This document shows positions 35,526 to 44,949 of a stretch of DNA of 64,000 nucleotides, piece after piece. Within the stretch, counting starts at the first letter, position 1. The number at the start of each line of letters is the position of its first letter. This stretch comes from Verrucomicrobiota bacterium (GTDB lineage Bacteria > Verrucomicrobiota > Verrucomicrobiia > Limisphaerales > PALSA-1396): NCBI GenBank assembly GCA_016200005.1, contig JACQFP010000031.1, forward strand, positions 62,001 to 126,000, read 5' to 3'. A program made the position numbers and the translations under genes. The notes beneath the pieces are model-generated. The model was not told where the DNA came from and searched no databases. It was given only the letters and a program-made list of their open reading frames with translations.

Positions 35526-36413
35526 ATGAGAACACACACCTTGCTTCGATATTTCCTCACTGCCGCCAACCTTGCAGCCGCCCTGGCTTTGCTCCCGCCG
35601 CACGCGCTTGCCGAGGACAAGCCGCCGTCGCCTCCAAACAAACCATCCGTATCCGCCGAATTCAAAACACCGGGATACGATCTCGAGATTGTGGAGGGGC
35701 AGTTTGTTCAGAAAGGGAAGAAAGTCACCGCCACCTTGGCCAACGTGGTGGACGCGCTGCGCGAGCGATACCCCAAGGCCAACATCGTGCTGTCGCCCGG
35801 CCTGGCGAATCTCCACGTTGGAGATCTCAAGTTGCGCTCGCGAAATTCTTTAGGAGAGGAGTTGGAAGCGATTCGTGCGGCAAGTGGCGAAAAGTTTGAG
35901 TTTACGGGAGCCGGGGGCGTCGGATCAGGCGCGTCCGCGATCGATCCCACGACGGGATTGCCCGTCGCGATCGTCAGACCCGCTTCCAACGAAGGTCTGT
36001 TCATCCTGCGCGAACCGGCGCCGACACCGGAAACTGCTCGCACGGTCGAGGCGTTCAACATCGGTCCGTACCTTCAGTGGCTGCGCTTCGAGTGGCTGCG
36101 GGAGAACCAGGATGCGAAGCAAGCACAGGAAAATCGTGAGAAAGAAATTGCGGAACGCTTGGACGAGCTAAAACAAATTGTCCGTGAAACGGTGCAGATA
36201 CTCCACCGTGGCACTTCCGTGGAAATGCCGAGTTATCAGTTTCATCGAGGGGCGAATCTCCTCATCGTGACCGGGACGAGAGAGGCCGTTGATGTCGCGC
36301 GCAAAGTGGTGAATGCCCTACCGGGTCAGTCTGGCTTCGGTGGCGGTGGCAGCGCAGTATTACGGGATGCTGAAGCCCGGCTTCGCGAACTGCGCGAACG
36401 ATATACGGATTAA
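35526..36413 (+). CDS. Exported protein with secretin-N-like domain
   Basis: A 295-residue exported protein. The signal peptide is MRTHTLLRYFLTAANLAAAL, cleaved near ALAED. Residues 60-110 (KVTATLANVVDALRERYPKA, NIVLSPGLANLHVGDLKLRS) and the C-terminal GANLLIVTGTREAVDVARKV resemble the small alpha/beta domains that precede secretins and STN domains. A charged helical segment (about 185-225) separates them. No secretin barrel is present. It may be a periplasmic partner of the ECF sigma system that follows 200 bp later, a guess from position only. Confidence 0.75.
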   Translation: MRTHTLLRYFLTAANLAAALALLPPHALAEDKPPSPPNKPSVSAEFKTPGYDLEIVEGQFVQKGKKVTATLANVVDALRERYPKANIVLSPGLANLHVGDLKLRSRNSLGEELEAIRAASGEKFEFTGAGGVGSGASAIDPTTGLPVAIVRPASNEGLFILREPAPTPETARTVEAFNIGPYLQWLRFEWLRENQDAKQAQENREKEIAERLDELKQIVRETVQILHRGTSVEMPSYQFHRGANLLIVTGTREAVDVARKVVNALPGQSGFGGGGSAVLRDAEARLRELRERYTD

Positions 36414-36613
36414 CATCCGCTTGTTAAAGATTTGCATCATAGGATCGAGATCTTGAAGCAGCAACTGTCAGAAGAGTCCGGGACGGGGCCGGGAGCGCCG
36501 CCTGCCCCAGTTCCACCTCGTTGAATCCGGTGACCACACCACCCGCCAATTTGTCGCTTGCACTTCGTCTAACCGGAACCAAAACCGTGGAAAACAATTC
36601 CACGTCGGAACTA

Positions 36614-37165
36614 ATGCCCAACCGCGTCGCGCTTTTGACTCGTCGGCTGGCTGCGGGCGACGAAGCGGCGTTTCAAGAGTTCCACGAGCAATATTTCGAC
36701 CGGCTTTACCAATTTCTGCTCGTCGTCACGCGCGGGCAGGACGATGAGGCGCAGGAGGCGCTACAGCAGACTTTGTTGCGTGTGCTCCGCTACGTGGGCG
36801 TTTTTGAATCGGAGGAAGCGTTCTGGAGCTGGCTCAAGGTGGTGGCCCGAAGCGCCGCCCGCGATGCCGGACGCAAACAGCAGCGCTATTCGGCGTTGCT
36901 GGAAAAATTCGCGCTCCGCTGGCGCGGCCTGGCCGATGAGCGAACCTCCAGTGAAAACGACCGCTTGCGCACGGTCCTGGAAGAGAGCCTGGATGAACTC
37001 GAACCGGATGATCGCGGATTGATCGAAGACAAATACATTGACGGAACAACGGTAAAAGAACTGTCCGCCCTCGCGGGTCTGACGGAGAAAGCGGTTGAAT
37101 CGCGGCTGCTGCGGCTGCGACGCCACCTCCGCGCGCGCGTGCTGAACAAACTTCAAAGCCCATGA
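36614..37165 (+). CDS. ECF-type RNA polymerase sigma factor
   Basis: A 183-residue sigma-70-family factor of ECF type. Region 2 begins RRLAAGDEAAFQEFHEQYFD, then RLYQFLLVVTRGQ and the 2.4-like AFWSWLKVVARSAARD. Region 4 is TTVKELSALAGLTEKAVESR with LLRLRRHLRARV. I chose the ATG at 36614; a TTG at 36521 in frame would add 31 residues that do not look like the family. The last codons overlap the start of the next gene (ATGA), which encodes a small membrane protein that could be its anti-sigma factor. Confidence 0.9.
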   Translation: MPNRVALLTRRLAAGDEAAFQEFHEQYFDRLYQFLLVVTRGQDDEAQEALQQTLLRVLRYVGVFESEEAFWSWLKVVARSAARDAGRKQQRYSALLEKFALRWRGLADERTSSENDRLRTVLEESLDELEPDDRGLIEDKYIDGTTVKELSALAGLTEKAVESRLLRLRRHLRARVLNKLQSP

Positions 37166-37566
37166 AACGTTCTGAACAGGATCAGTTGTTGAAAGAAATT
37201 CTGGCCGGCGATGAGTTGTCAGATTTCCGCCAGGCTTCCCTTGAACAAGGATTGGTAGCAATTCGACGGCAACGTCGGCGTCGGCGCGTCGGGCGTGCTT
37301 GCGCTCTGGCATCGCTGCCATTCCTGCTGGTATTGGGAATCTACATTCGCCGCCCTCCAGAATCTCCCACAGGAAGAATCGCCTCTGCCGATCCGCCGGT
37401 GACTGCACCCCCAACGGCACGGGCCGGGAAGTCAGATATCAAATTCATCAATGACGAAGAACTGTTCGCGCTCTTTCCGAATCGTTCGCTGGCGTTGATC
37501 GGGAAACCCGGAGAGCAGCAACTCGTTTTCCTGGATAGGCGAACTTCACAAAGGGAAGATCGCTGA
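37162..37566 (+). CDS. Small membrane protein, possible anti-sigma partner
   Basis: A 134-residue protein with a cytosolic N-terminus (SEQDQLLKEILAGDELSDFR, then a run of arginines RRQRRRRRVGR), one transmembrane helix (ALASLPFLLVLGIYI, about 47-62) and a periplasmic Pro/Ala-rich tail ending in a small domain (DEELFALFPNRSLALIG). Its start overlaps the sigma factor stop by ATGA. That arrangement and topology fit an anti-sigma factor, but the usual zinc-binding HxxxCxxC motif is absent, so the role is inferred. Confidence 0.75.
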   Translation: MKRSEQDQLLKEILAGDELSDFRQASLEQGLVAIRRQRRRRRVGRACALASLPFLLVLGIYIRRPPESPTGRIASADPPVTAPPTARAGKSDIKFINDEELFALFPNRSLALIGKPGEQQLVFLDRRTSQREDR

Positions 37567-37771
37567 AAAGCCGACACGAGCGGGCATGGAGAAGTTGAGC
37601 CGTTCCTCAGAGAAACCGGGACAAGTGAGAGTACGGCCGAGGGCAATGGGGGCAAAAAGCATTGAATGAAAGCTGCACGTTCGCTTTAATCATTGCCGAT
37701 GAACAAGCGCGTCCGGAGAAGCATTCAAGCCGGAAACAGGATCAACCTCAAATCACAGAAAGGAAAAGATC

Positions 37772-38245
37772 ATGCAAACCAAACTCAAATCCAGCGGTCT
37801 TCCGAGTTGTCTTACGGCCCTCGCATTGTTGTTCAGTCTTCAGATTGCATCCGCTCAACGCGGCGACGTTCGCGCGGCGATCGAGGCGGGCAACAAGGAG
37901 TTTCTGGCTTTGTTCGCTCGCGGCGACTCCGCCGGCGTCGCATCGCTTTACACCACCAACGCGCAGGCTTTTCCACCGAACAGCGACATCGTCAGTGGCA
38001 AGGAAGCCATACAGAAACTCTGGCAAGGCGTCATCAACTCCGGTGTCAAGGACGGAACTTTGAAAACTTTGGAAGTGGAAGCGCATGGTGACACCGCCCA
38101 CGAGGTCGGCACCTACACCATGATCGGAGAAGGTGGCAAATTGTTGGACTCCGGCAAATACGTCGTCATCTGGAAACGCGAACAGAAGAAATGGAAAATC
38201 CATCGCGACATCTGGGACAGCAACCAGCCGGCGGCGGCGAAGTAA
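37772..38245 (+). CDS. Exported DUF4440/SnoaL-like protein
   Basis: A 157-residue protein with a signal peptide (LTALALLFSLQIASAQ) and one NTF2-like domain: AIEAGNKEFLALFARGDSAG, then LYTTNAQAFPPNSDIVSGKE, and the final strand KYVVIWKREQKKWKIHRDIW. DUF4440 domains bind small ligands or form dimers in a cone-shaped pocket; no activity can be assigned. A good ribosome-binding site (AAAGGA) lies 9 bp upstream of the ATG. An intrinsic terminator lies 55 bp after the stop. Confidence 0.9.
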   Translation: MQTKLKSSGLPSCLTALALLFSLQIASAQRGDVRAAIEAGNKEFLALFARGDSAGVASLYTTNAQAFPPNSDIVSGKEAIQKLWQGVINSGVKDGTLKTLEVEAHGDTAHEVGTYTMIGEGGKLLDSGKYVVIWKREQKKWKIHRDIWDSNQPAAAK

Positions 38246-38300
38246 GTTTGAAGCACCTCTTGTGATCGGTCGCGCGCTGGCGTGAATTTCTTCCGGCATC

Positions 38301-38330
38301 GCGAGAGAATTTATTCGACTCTCGCTTTTT
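38301..38330 (+). terminator. Rho-independent terminator after the DUF4440 gene
   Basis: GCGAGAG pairs with CTCTCGC across an 11-base AT-rich loop and is followed by five Ts (38326-38330). It closes the DUF4440 transcript before the POT transporter gene. Confidence 0.85.
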
Positions 38331-38373
38331 GATGCGGCTGGACACCCGGCGGGTTTTCCCGTAAACGCTCCGT

Positions 38374-39795
38374 ATGCCTGCCGCACCGAAAAGCGCCGCC
38401 GACCGCTGGCCGGCGCAGGTCAGATTCATCCTCGGCAACGAAGCCGCCGAGCGGTTCAGCTACTATGGGATGAAGGGCATCCTCGCCCTTTACATCACCA
38501 ACGTGCTGCTGATGAGCAAGGACGATGCGACGAACATCATCCACTTGTTCGGCTTCACGAACTACTTCATGCCCCTGCTCGGCGCGTGGGTCGCAGACCG
38601 GCTTTGGGGGCGCTATAACACGATTCTATGGATTTCCCTCTCCTATTGCGCCGGGCACGGTGTCATGGCGCTGAGCGACGCCATCCACACGACGGACGGC
38701 AAAGCGCTCGCCCTCTACATCGGATTGGGTTTGATCGCGTTCGGTTCTGGCGGCATCAAACCCTGCGTCGCCGCGTTCATGGGCGACCAGTTCAAACCGG
38801 AGCAAAAACATCTGCTGCAAAAAGCTTATGCGGCGTTTTATTGGTCGATCAATTTCGGCTCGACCGCCTCATTCCTCATCATTCCGTGGATTCGGAAAAC
38901 CCACGGCTACAGTTGGGCCTTTGGCGTGCCGGGACTAGCCATGGCGTTTGCAACCTTCGTCTTCTGGCTGGGCACGAAACGTTATGTGATGGTGCCGCCG
39001 TCGCGGAAAACAAAAACTGCCGGCTTCTTCCGCGTGTTTGGTTGCGCCTTGTCAAATCGAAGCCGTCGTCAACCTGGGCAATCGTTCTGGGACGTGGCGC
39101 GCGGCCCATTCACCGATGCCGAGGTGGACGCGGCGAAATCCGTCGGGCCGATCCTCTCGATCTTCGCGCTTGCGCCGATCTTCTTCTCGCTGTTCGACCA
39201 GACGTTCTCGACCTGGGTGTTGCAGGGGGAAAATATGATTCCCTATCAACTCGGCACATACACGATTGGCCCGGAGGAAATGCTGTCCGCCAATCCGATT
39301 CTCGTGATGATCTTTGTGCCGGTGATGACCTTGCTGGTCTATCCGGTGTTGGGCAGGCTGGCCACTCCGCTGCGGCGGATGTCGTGCGGCATGTTTGTGG
39401 CGGCGCTCTCATTCGTGATCGTGGCGATGATGCAGACGCGACTCGACGCGGGAGAAAAGTTCAGCGTGCTTTGGCAGCTTGTGCCCTACATCATCATTAC
39501 GATGGCCGAGGTGCTCGTCTCCACCACCGGGTTGGAATTCGCCTTCCGCGAAGCGGCACCGTCCATGAAGAGCACGATCATGGGTTTCTGGAATCTGACG
39601 ATCGCGATGGGGAATCTTTTCGTCATTCTGCTCACCAAGACCCTCGCGGGAGTGGGCGGCGGCGGGCATGAAGCCTCCGTCAGCACCTCGCGGTTCATGC
39701 TGTATGCCGGTCTGACTTTTGTCGTCGCCATTCTCTTCAGCATCGTGGCCGCATTTTACAAGTACCGCGATGAGGCGGCGGCGCAGGGACGCTGA
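38374..39795 (+). CDS. POT/PTR2 family proton-coupled peptide transporter
   Basis: A 473-residue integral inner-membrane transporter of the proton-dependent oligopeptide family. The signature GNEAAERFSYYGMKGILALY (about 22-41) holds the ExxER proton motif, and TNYFMPLLGAWVADRLWGRY covers the second family signature. About twelve or more hydrophobic segments are visible. It imports di- or tripeptides with protons. It is a stand-alone gene, with a terminator upstream and a long spacer with an inverted-repeat element downstream, before the Opp ABC transporter genes. Confidence 0.92.
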   Translation: MPAAPKSAADRWPAQVRFILGNEAAERFSYYGMKGILALYITNVLLMSKDDATNIIHLFGFTNYFMPLLGAWVADRLWGRYNTILWISLSYCAGHGVMALSDAIHTTDGKALALYIGLGLIAFGSGGIKPCVAAFMGDQFKPEQKHLLQKAYAAFYWSINFGSTASFLIIPWIRKTHGYSWAFGVPGLAMAFATFVFWLGTKRYVMVPPSRKTKTAGFFRVFGCALSNRSRRQPGQSFWDVARGPFTDAEVDAAKSVGPILSIFALAPIFFSLFDQTFSTWVLQGENMIPYQLGTYTIGPEEMLSANPILVMIFVPVMTLLVYPVLGRLATPLRRMSCGMFVAALSFVIVAMMQTRLDAGEKFSVLWQLVPYIIITMAEVLVSTTGLEFAFREAAPSMKSTIMGFWNLTIAMGNLFVILLTKTLAGVGGGGHEASVSTSRFMLYAGLTFVVAILFSIVAAFYKYRDEAAAQGR

Positions 39796-40003
39796 ACAGC
39801 GGGCAACCCGCAGCACGTGAGTTGACTTTTTGCGAGAAAAGATTCTGCTAGAGTGATTGTGACGAAAGATTTCCGGATGGAAATATGAACAGCCCCTCAT
39901 CTGGCCATCGGCCACCATCTCTCAATGCGATGGGGAGAGAATTCCCAGATCTTCACTCGCGCCTTGCGCTGCTGAACCAAAGGGAATGCGGGTGGTCGCG
40001 TCA
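39796..40003. other. Spacer downstream of the POT gene
   Basis: The first part of a 434-bp gene-free gap (39796-40229). A small hairpin GCGGG-CAA-CCCGC lies at about 39799-39811 without a T-run. Open frames here carry no recognised protein motifs. The inverted-repeat element at 40004-40118 fills the middle of the gap. Confidence 0.5.
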
Positions 40004-40118
40004 GCGTTTGGAGTGCGGCGACTTGTCGCCGCTGTTGCACGAGGCGTGTGGGGAAAACACACTTGCTCTGTTGTCGGCACCATCCCAGAGCGGCGACAAG
40101 TCGCCGCACTCCAAACGC
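40004..40118. repeat. MITE/REP-like element with 30-bp perfect inverted repeats
   Basis: The left arm (40004-40033) begins GCGTTTGGAGTGCGGCGACT and its exact 30-base reverse complement is at 40089-40118. Each arm also contains its own small palindrome GCGGCGAC-TT-GTCGCCGC. The 55-bp centre is not repeated. It has the size and shape of a non-autonomous mobile element or long RNA hairpin. There is no gene inside. Confidence 0.8.
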
Positions 40119-40229
40119 TTCGCGCGTATCCATCGGTTTGGAAAGCATCGACGTTCGTGTGTACGACGAGGTGAGGAGGCGTCGTTCTAATCGGGAATTA
40201 CTTTTGGCAACCAGTAATCTTGAAAACGA

Positions 40230-41897
40230 ATGCAGTTCAATCAAAGCAGCAAGCTTAAGTCATGTCGGTGGATGTGTTCCTTCATCTGTGCGGCGGCGGG
40301 CTTTGTTTTCCTGACCGGTTGTACACCGCCGCCGACGCGCGTCAGCATCGGCGACCGGGAGCAGATCCTGCATCGCGGCAACGGCGCCGAGCCGCAGGAC
40401 ATCGATCCGCAGACCGTCACGGGTGTCATTGAAGACCACATCATTGTGGCGTTGTTTGAAGGATTGGTTTCCGAAGACCCGCACGATTTGCATCCGGTGC
40501 CGGGCGTGGCGGAACGCTGGGACATCTCGGACGACAAGAAGACCTACACGTTTCACCTACGAAGGAATGCCCGGTGGTCCAACGGCGCGCCGGTCACCGC
40601 GCAGGATTTCGTGCGTTCGTACCGCCGCATATTGATGCCGTCGCTTGCCGCCGAGTACGCCTACATGCTTTATGTGGCGGTCAACGCGGAGGAATTTAAC
40701 ACGGGAAAAATCACGGATTTCTCGCAGGTCGGTTTCAAGGCGCTCGACGATTTTACGCTGGAGGTGCGGCTCAAAAATCCGACGCCTTACTTTCTTTCGC
40801 TGTTGAATCATTACTCCTGGTTTCCCGTGCCGATTTCGGTCATCGAACGCTGCGGGCCGATTGATCAGCGCGGCAATCGCTGGACGCGCCCGGAAAATTT
40901 CGTCGGCAACGGGCCTTTCCGGCTTACCAAATGGAAGGTTAACGACGTGCTGGTCGTCAAAAAAAACGCCACGTATTGGGACGCCGATAAGGTCAGGCTG
41001 CGGGAAATCCGGTTTTATCCGGTGGAGAGCCACGAGACGGAAGCGCGCGCGTTTCAAGCGGGCCAATTGCACATGACGTATGAAGCGCCGCTTTCCAAGA
41101 TCGATTATTACAAGAAGTACCACCCCGAACTGCTGCGCATCGATCCATTTCTCGGCACTTACATTTACCGGTTCAACGTCACCAAACCACCGCTTAACGA
41201 CAAACGCGTCCGCCGCGCGCTCGCAATGACGGTTGATCGGGTGGCCATCGCGACCCGCATCCGCCGCGCCGGAGAAATTCCCGCCTATTCTTTCACCCCA
41301 CCGGACACTGCGGGCTACACCTGTCGGGCCAAACTTCCTTATGACCCGGAACAGGCGCGCAAGCTCCTCGCCGAAGCTGGTTATCCTAACGGCCAGAGTT
41401 TTCCGAAGCTCACCATCATGTTCAACACGCTGGAAAGCCATAAAGCCATCGCCGAAGCTGTTCAGGAAATGTGGAAGAAGGAGTTGAACATCGAGGTCGA
41501 ACTGGAAAACCAGGAGTGGAAAGTCTATATCGACAATCAACGGACATTGAATTACCAGATTGGCCGCTATGCGTGGATTGGCGACTACGTGGATCCGAAT
41601 TCTTTTCTCGACATGTTCATCACCGACGGCGGCAACAATCAGACCGGCTGGTCGAACAAGGAATACGACCGCTTGATTGCCGAAGCCGGTCGAACCGGCG
41701 ATCAGCCGAAGCGTTACGAGTTGTTCCAAAAGGCCGAAGGCATCCTGCTCGATGAAGCGCCGATGGTGCCCGTTTATCATTACGTGCAGCCGTTCCTGAT
41801 CCAGCCGAGTGTGCAAGGTTGGTATCCGACGATTCTCGATCACCATCCTTACAAATACGTCTGGCTGCAGCCGCGGGCGGGAAACGAAACGCAATAG
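40230..41897 (+). CDS. oppA: Oligopeptide ABC transporter substrate-binding lipoprotein
   Basis: A 555-residue SBP_bac_5 family lipoprotein. The signal ends with a lipobox LTGC (Cys31), so it is membrane-anchored in the periplasm. Family segments are GAEPQDIDPQTVTGV, WDISDDKKTYTFHLRRNARW, GNGPFRLTKWKVNDVLVVKK, and DKRVRRALAMTVDRVAI. It binds peptides and passes them to the OppBC channel. The next gene starts 2 bp after its stop codon; the order oppA-B-C-D-F is complete in this window. Confidence 0.93.
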   Translation: MQFNQSSKLKSCRWMCSFICAAAGFVFLTGCTPPPTRVSIGDREQILHRGNGAEPQDIDPQTVTGVIEDHIIVALFEGLVSEDPHDLHPVPGVAERWDISDDKKTYTFHLRRNARWSNGAPVTAQDFVRSYRRILMPSLAAEYAYMLYVAVNAEEFNTGKITDFSQVGFKALDDFTLEVRLKNPTPYFLSLLNHYSWFPVPISVIERCGPIDQRGNRWTRPENFVGNGPFRLTKWKVNDVLVVKKNATYWDADKVRLREIRFYPVESHETEARAFQAGQLHMTYEAPLSKIDYYKKYHPELLRIDPFLGTYIYRFNVTKPPLNDKRVRRALAMTVDRVAIATRIRRAGEIPAYSFTPPDTAGYTCRAKLPYDPEQARKLLAEAGYPNGQSFPKLTIMFNTLESHKAIAEAVQEMWKKELNIEVELENQEWKVYIDNQRTLNYQIGRYAWIGDYVDPNSFLDMFITDGGNNQTGWSNKEYDRLIAEAGRTGDQPKRYELFQKAEGILLDEAPMVPVYHYVQPFLIQPSVQGWYPTILDHHPYKYVWLQPRAGNETQ

Positions 41898-41899
41898 CT

Positions 41900-42817
41900 A
41901 TGTTGAGATTCATCGGCCGGCGCATTTTGGAAACGATCCCGGTGCTGTTTGTCATCGCCACAATGACGTTCTTTCTGATCCGCCTGACGCCCGGCGGGCC
42001 ATTCGACAAGGAAAAGAATACGACGCCGGAAATCCGCAAGGCGCTCGAAGCTCAATACCATTTGGACCGACCGTTGGTCGTGCAATATTTTGAGTACCTC
42101 AAGCAACTTCTCAAAGGCGATCTCGGGCCGTCGTTCAAATATCCAAACCGTAGTGTGAATGAATTGATCTTCGACGCCTTTCCGGCTTCGCTCGAACTCG
42201 GAATCCTCAGTCTTGCCGTCGCGTTGGTAATTGGAATGACTGCCGGGTTCATTGCCGCGCTTCGCAAGAACACGTTCTACGATTATTCCGCGATGTCGCT
42301 GGCGATGGTGGGTATTTGCCTGCCGACGTTCGTGCTCGGGCCGGTGCTGATGCTCGTGTTCGCCATCCATTTGAAATGGTTCAATGCCATCGGCTGGGAC
42401 TTTGCGCGCGACCGCGCCCTGCCGGCCTTGACGCTCGGTTTTTATTTTGCAGCGTATGTCGCACGGCTCACGCGCGGCGGCATGTTGGAAATCTTGAGCC
42501 AGGATTTCATCCGCACCGCGCGGGCGAAAGGCGTTCCGACGGCGCGGGTATTGTTCAAGCACGCGCTGCGCGGTGGGATTGCGCCGGTCGTGTCCTTTCT
42601 CGGTCCGGCCACGGCGGGCGTGATTACCGGCTCGTTTGTCATCGAAACGATTTTCCAAGTTCCGGGTCTGGGACGGTTCTTTATCACGTCCGTTTCCAAT
42701 CGCGATTACACGTTGGTCGTGGGAACGGTTTTGTTTTACGCGGTGCTTATAATCTTCTTCAACCTGCTCGTGGACATTGTGCAAGTTTGGCTGAATCCGA
42801 AACTGAAATTCGAGTAA
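41900..42817 (+). CDS. oppB: Oligopeptide ABC transporter permease
   Basis: A 305-residue inner-membrane permease of the DppB/OppB type. It opens MLRFIGRRILETIPVLFVIA with the first helix, then the periplasmic linker LDRPLVVQYFEYLKQLLKGD and five more membrane segments. The ABC-coupling (EAA) loop is in SQDFIRTARAKGVPTARVLF, and VPGLGRFFITSVSNRDY is the usual C-terminal motif. The ATG lies 2 bp after oppA, in the same operon, and oppC begins 1 bp after this gene. Confidence 0.94.
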   Translation: MLRFIGRRILETIPVLFVIATMTFFLIRLTPGGPFDKEKNTTPEIRKALEAQYHLDRPLVVQYFEYLKQLLKGDLGPSFKYPNRSVNELIFDAFPASLELGILSLAVALVIGMTAGFIAALRKNTFYDYSAMSLAMVGICLPTFVLGPVLMLVFAIHLKWFNAIGWDFARDRALPALTLGFYFAAYVARLTRGGMLEILSQDFIRTARAKGVPTARVLFKHALRGGIAPVVSFLGPATAGVITGSFVIETIFQVPGLGRFFITSVSNRDYTLVVGTVLFYAVLIIFFNLLVDIVQVWLNPKLKFE

Positions 42818-42818
42818 A

Positions 42819-43757
42819 ATGCCGGCGGAACTGTCATCACCAGAAGTTGCGCCGCCGGAACGAGAAGCGGCAGAGTCGGCGACTTCTCTTTGGCGGGATG
42901 CCTGGCATCGGCTCGCCAAGAACAAAATCGCCACCGCTGGGCTGTGGTTCGTGATCGTGTTGACGTTAATTTGTTTTCTGGTGCCGCTGCTCGAAAAATT
43001 GCCCGCCGGTGTGCGCCCCGTCGGGCTTTCGTTTTCGTACGAGCAGCAAACTTTGGAAGACCGTGCAATGCCGCCGAACGCGAAACACTGGTTGGGCACA
43101 GACCAGCTCGGCCGGGATGTATTGTCACGCCTTCTTTATGGGGGGCGGATTTCTTTGACGGTCGGGTTGAGCGCCACGGCGGTATCGCTCACCATTGGCC
43201 TGTTGTGGGGCGCGCTGGCAGGTTACTTTGGCGGCAAGCTCGACGCGGTGATGATGCGCATCGTGGACATCCTTTACGCGCTGCCACTGGCGGTGTTCGT
43301 GATTCTGCTGATGGTTTTCGTTGGGCGCAGCATCTTTCTGCTCTTCTTCGCCATCGGCGCGGTCGAATGGCTGACGATGGCGCGGATCGTGCGCGGCCAG
43401 GTGATGTCGCTAAAGAAACAGGAGTTTATTGAAGCGGCCATCGCGCTGGGTTTGCGCAAACGCCGCATCATTCTGCGCCACATCATCCCGAACGTCCTCG
43501 GTCCGGTGATCGTCTATGCCACGCTGACCGTGCCCGGCGTCATGTTGCTCGAAGCGTTCCTGAGTTTTCTCGGCCTCGGCGTCCAGCCGCCGATGAGTTC
43601 GTGGGGATCGCTCATCAAGGAAGGCGCTGACTGGATGGAAGACTCGCCGTGGATTCTGATTTCAACCGGAGCGGTCTTCAGCATGACTTTATTCTCTTTG
43701 AATTTTCTGGGAGATGGATTGCGCGACGCGCTGGACGTTCGTGCGTCGAAGGACTGA
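42819..43757 (+). CDS. oppC: Oligopeptide ABC transporter permease
   Basis: A 312-residue partner permease. After a cytosolic N-terminus (SLWRDAWHRLAKNKIATAGL) and the first helix comes HWLGTDQLGRDVLSRLLYGG, the signature of OppC/DppC. Five further helices follow with the EAA loop in KKQEFIEAAIALGLRKRRII, and FLSFLGLGVQPPMSSWGSLI near the end. It pairs with OppB to form the channel. The ATP-binding subunit gene follows with a 4-bp gap. Confidence 0.94.
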   Translation: MPAELSSPEVAPPEREAAESATSLWRDAWHRLAKNKIATAGLWFVIVLTLICFLVPLLEKLPAGVRPVGLSFSYEQQTLEDRAMPPNAKHWLGTDQLGRDVLSRLLYGGRISLTVGLSATAVSLTIGLLWGALAGYFGGKLDAVMMRIVDILYALPLAVFVILLMVFVGRSIFLLFFAIGAVEWLTMARIVRGQVMSLKKQEFIEAAIALGLRKRRIILRHIIPNVLGPVIVYATLTVPGVMLLEAFLSFLGLGVQPPMSSWGSLIKEGADWMEDSPWILISTGAVFSMTLFSLNFLGDGLRDALDVRASKD

Positions 43758-43761
43758 TATC

Positions 43762-44742
43762 ATGCCATTGCTCCAAGTCAAAAACCTGCGGACGAGTTTT
43801 CACCTGCGCGATGGCATTGTGCGCGCGGTGAACGACGTCTCGTTCCACATCGACAAGGGCGAGACGCTGGGCATCGTCGGCGAATCTGGTTCGGGAAAAT
43901 CGGTGACGTGCTATTCCATCATGGGTCTAATACAGCAACCGCCCGGACGGATTGAGAGTGGCGAGGCCGTTTTCGACGGCGTTGACCTTCTGAAGTGCAG
44001 GTTGCCAGATCTGAACCGCATTCGTGGGAAACGCATCGCCATGATTTTCCAGGATCCGATGACCTCGCTGAATCCTTATATGCGCATCGAGGATCAACTT
44101 ATCGAGCCTTTGCTGCTTCATGAAAAGACAGATCGCAGTCTGGCGGTGGAACTGGGCATCCAGGCGTTGAAAGACGTGGGTATTCAGGATGCGGCGAGCC
44201 GGATCAAAAGTTATCCGCACGAATTCTCTGGTGGAATGAGGCAGCGGGTGATGATTGCGATGGCGCTGATCACCAAGCCGGACCTGTTGATTGCGGATGA
44301 ACCAACGACCGCGCTCGACGTCACCGTGCAGGCCCAGATTCTCGAACTCATCAAGAAAATGCAGCATGAGCTGGGCATGGCGGTGATTCTGATTTCTCAT
44401 GATCTCGGAGTGGTGGCCGGCGTTTGCGACCGGCTCATGGTGATGTATGCCGGCAAGGTGGTGGAAAGCGCGCCGACGACCGAGGTTTTTTATCGGCCGA
44501 AACATCCTTACACTCGCGCGCTGCAAAGATCACGACCGTCCTTGCAGACCAAGGGCGCGGAACTGTACACGATTCCCGGCATGCCACCGGATTTGTCGAA
44601 GCCGATCACCGGATGCGCTTTTGCTCCGCGTTGCGACCATGCGGTAGAATCGTGTGGCAGGTTGGAAACGCGCTTGCAATCGATCAGCCCCGGCCACGAT
44701 TCGTCCTGCCTCCGGGTGCAGCGGGGAGAACTGCAATTATGA
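43762..44742 (+). CDS. oppD: Oligopeptide ABC transporter ATP-binding protein
   Basis: A 326-residue peripheral ATPase. Walker A is GESGSGKS (residues 40-47), then [17 protein letters not shown], the signature FSGGMRQRV and Walker [14 protein letters not shown], with switch histidine in LISHDLG. The C-terminal oligopeptide-type tail includes a Cys cluster ([14 protein letters not shown]) as in OppD/DppD. It works with OppF on the OppBC channel. The ATG at 43762 lies 4 bp after oppC. Downstream, REP-like inverted repeats separate it from oppF by 262 bp. Confidence 0.94.
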   Translation: MPLLQVKNLRTSFHLRDGIVRAVNDVSFHIDKGETLGIVGESGSGKSVTCYSIMGLIQQPPGRIESGEAVFDGVDLLKCRLPDLNRIRGKRIAMIFQDPMTSLNPYMRIEDQLIEPLLLHEKTDRSLAVELGIQALKDVGIQDAASRIKSYPHEFSGGMRQRVMIAMALITKPDLLIADEPTTALDVTVQAQILELIKKMQHELGMAVILISHDLGVVAGVCDRLMVMYAGKVVESAPTTEVFYRPKHPYTRALQRSRPSLQTKGAELYTIPGMPPDLSKPITGCAFAPRCDHAVESCGRLETRLQSISPGHDSSCLRVQRGELQL

Positions 44743-44814
44743 ATCCACAGGGCGAAGCAACTGGTGTTGGAGTTCTGGCTTTAACCGTGTCTCTGCAGTC
44801 AGAAATGTTGTCCG

Positions 44815-44949
44815 CCCTCACCCTCACCCTCTCCCCCAGGAGAGGGAAATCACAGCCGCCGGTCTGGAAAAAGTCACCGGACGATGAACATTTTCCAGGG
44901 TTGATGAAGTTTCTCCCTCTCCTTGGGGGAGAGGGCCGGGGTGAGGGGG
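44815..44949. repeat. Inverted pair of CCCTCACCC-type REP units
   Basis: The left unit (44815-44847) reads CCCTCACCCTCACCCTCTCC with an internal hairpin CCTCTCCCCCAGGAGAGG; the right unit (44911-44949) is its imperfect inverse copy (CTCCCTCTCCTTGGGGGAGA and then GGGCCGGGGTGAGGG). They flank about 63 bp. Similar GC-rich intergenic units are common in many bacteria. They lie inside the opp operon between oppD and oppF. Confidence 0.75.

Noticed and set aside
39885-40190. 101-codon plus-strand frame over the inverted-repeat element
   Set aside because: Its sequence is just the translated repeat arms (LECGDLSPL / SGDKSPHSKR), and both ends match the palindrome.
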